From: Dermacentor variabilis
Taxonomy: Eukaryota; Arthropoda; Arachnida; Ixodida; Ixodidae
NCBI RefSeq assembly: GCF_050947875.1
Contig: NC_134571.1
Location: 229,968,024 to 230,032,023 of the forward strand
Reading direction: 5' to 3'
DNA: 64,000 nt
The notes beneath the pieces were generated by a model. It saw nothing but the letters and a program-made list of their open reading frames with translations, was not told the DNA's origin and ran no database searches. A program made the translations under genes and the position numbers. Shown here one piece after another: positions 63,412 to 64,000 of the stretch. How positions within the stretch are numbered: the stretch's first letter is position 1; each line of letters opens with the position of its first letter.

Positions 63412-64000
63412 TAGTGAAACCTCTTTAAGCTGTAGTTGGCCGCAGCTCGGAAAAAGTACGTACTAAACGGTAGTACTGTTTAACCGAAATAGCATGAGCG
63501 CGCCCACTTACCTGTCGAAAACGGAACTCAGAGAGAGGGCGATGAAAGGCGAAAAAAACATGCAGTATTTATTCACTTCGTGCAACAAAAGTGTTATTTT
63601 CGTTTGATGCCGCGGCGGCCTAGCACGACGACAGCGGCCTCAAACTTACTGAAGCTGCGTGCCAGCTTTTCAGCCAGCGCCCTCTTCTCGGCAAACACTC
63701 GCATAACAGATTGCTCGTTGGCGTTACATATTCTCCATGCACACACGCGTGTAGTAGTGCTACAGAAGTCTCGGGGCGCCTTTTTCATTGCCGGGTGCCG
63801 GAGTTCAGAATACTTTTCGTTTGGAATAGTTACGTTATCGCGCTCCGGTTCCCATCGCGACGATTGCAATCATGCCGTTGACGTAACGCACAGATTCTGC
63901 CACTGTCGGGCCTGAATCGCCCGTGCTATCGCCTTCCGTGTCGTCCTCATCACTGTCGCTGGTCGGCACTTCGGCAACAACAGAGGCAACGATGGCGAAA
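63412..64000 (-). mobile_element. Tigger-like element (CAGTAAAACCTC family), copy 2, cut by window end
   Basis: Right-hand terminus of the element lies at 63412 (AGTGAAACCTCTTTAAGC, TA before it). The sequence then follows 36963-36556 and 32932-32800 in inverse order, without the LTR insertion. It gives the empty-site reference for copy F. Confidence 0.82.
63594..64000 (-). pseudogene. Tigger transposase C-terminal part
   Basis: Minus strand: RHPAMKKAPRDFCSTTTRVC, QSVMRVFAEKRALAEKLARS and RRGIKRK before the stop at 63594. Upstream (63870-64000) the acidic Ser/Asp linker matches 32800-32930. One shift is needed to join them. The DDE core, if present, lies beyond the window. Confidence 0.7.

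Larger units (their letters stand above)
48652..64000 (+). other. Downstream zinc-transporter intron, open at the right edge
   Basis: From the GTAAGT donor to the window end no LRESALIL-like exon was found; the content is TEs as listed. 48652-48957 itself shows no repeat. Confidence 0.6.

Overview
The window looks like nuclear DNA from an arthropod, most likely a hard (ixodid) tick. There are no operons, ribosome-binding sites, rRNAs, tRNAs or CRISPR arrays. Almost everything is transposable-element (TE) sequence of families that I associate with tick genomes: Ty3/Gypsy LTR elements, RTE and CR1-like LINEs, Penelope-like elements (PLEs), pogo/Tigger, hAT and TTAA-target (piggyBac-type) DNA elements. 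The tick assignment is inference from these families; no species marker is present.

I can defend only one host gene: a cation-diffusion-facilitator zinc transporter of the SLC30A1/ZnT1 type on the + strand. One exon (18523-18814) carries the His-rich loop and the next transmembrane helix. A 44-bp exon (48608-48651) continues the reading frame into the following helix. Both exons have good splice sites and their phases match. If so, the whole window is the interior of this gene: an upstream intron of at least 18.5 kb, an intron of about 29.8 kb, and a downstream intron of at least 15.3 kb, all packed with TEs.

Layout. 1-9855: Gypsy copy A, broken by a PLE-like foldback holding a Tigger, by a hAT element that itself holds a non-coding LTR element, and by a TTAA element inside its 3' LTR. 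9856-13551: three DNA elements, including a large Tigger with its transposase remains. 13608-18011: an RTE LINE interrupted by a MITE and a Tigger. 18523-18814: zinc-transporter exon. 19390-26488: Gypsy copy B, with a foldback and a 2.1-kb TTAA element inside pol. 26495-30280: LINE fragment and two terminal-inverted-repeat elements. 31318-39860: a PLE carrying a Tigger, which carries an LTR element, and separately a piggyBac. 40289-42620: RTE pieces. 42625-47850: Gypsy copy D on the minus strand, with a tandem duplication, a CR1 piece, a Tigger and a perfect hairpin. 48608-48651: second zinc-transporter exon. 48958-52564: CR1-like LINE. 52565-61340: Gypsy copy E (minus), cut in two by Gypsy copy C (53259-59217), which has both LTRs and a 4-bp target duplication. 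61800-64000: a TTAA terminus, an unidentified open frame, a LINE 3' end and a second Tigger of the 32208 family.

The nesting gives a relative age order. Copies A and C are the same Gypsy family, so A serves as the empty-site and consensus comparison for C, and C for A. All coordinates and alignments are by eye; boundaries without a target-site duplication are approximate.
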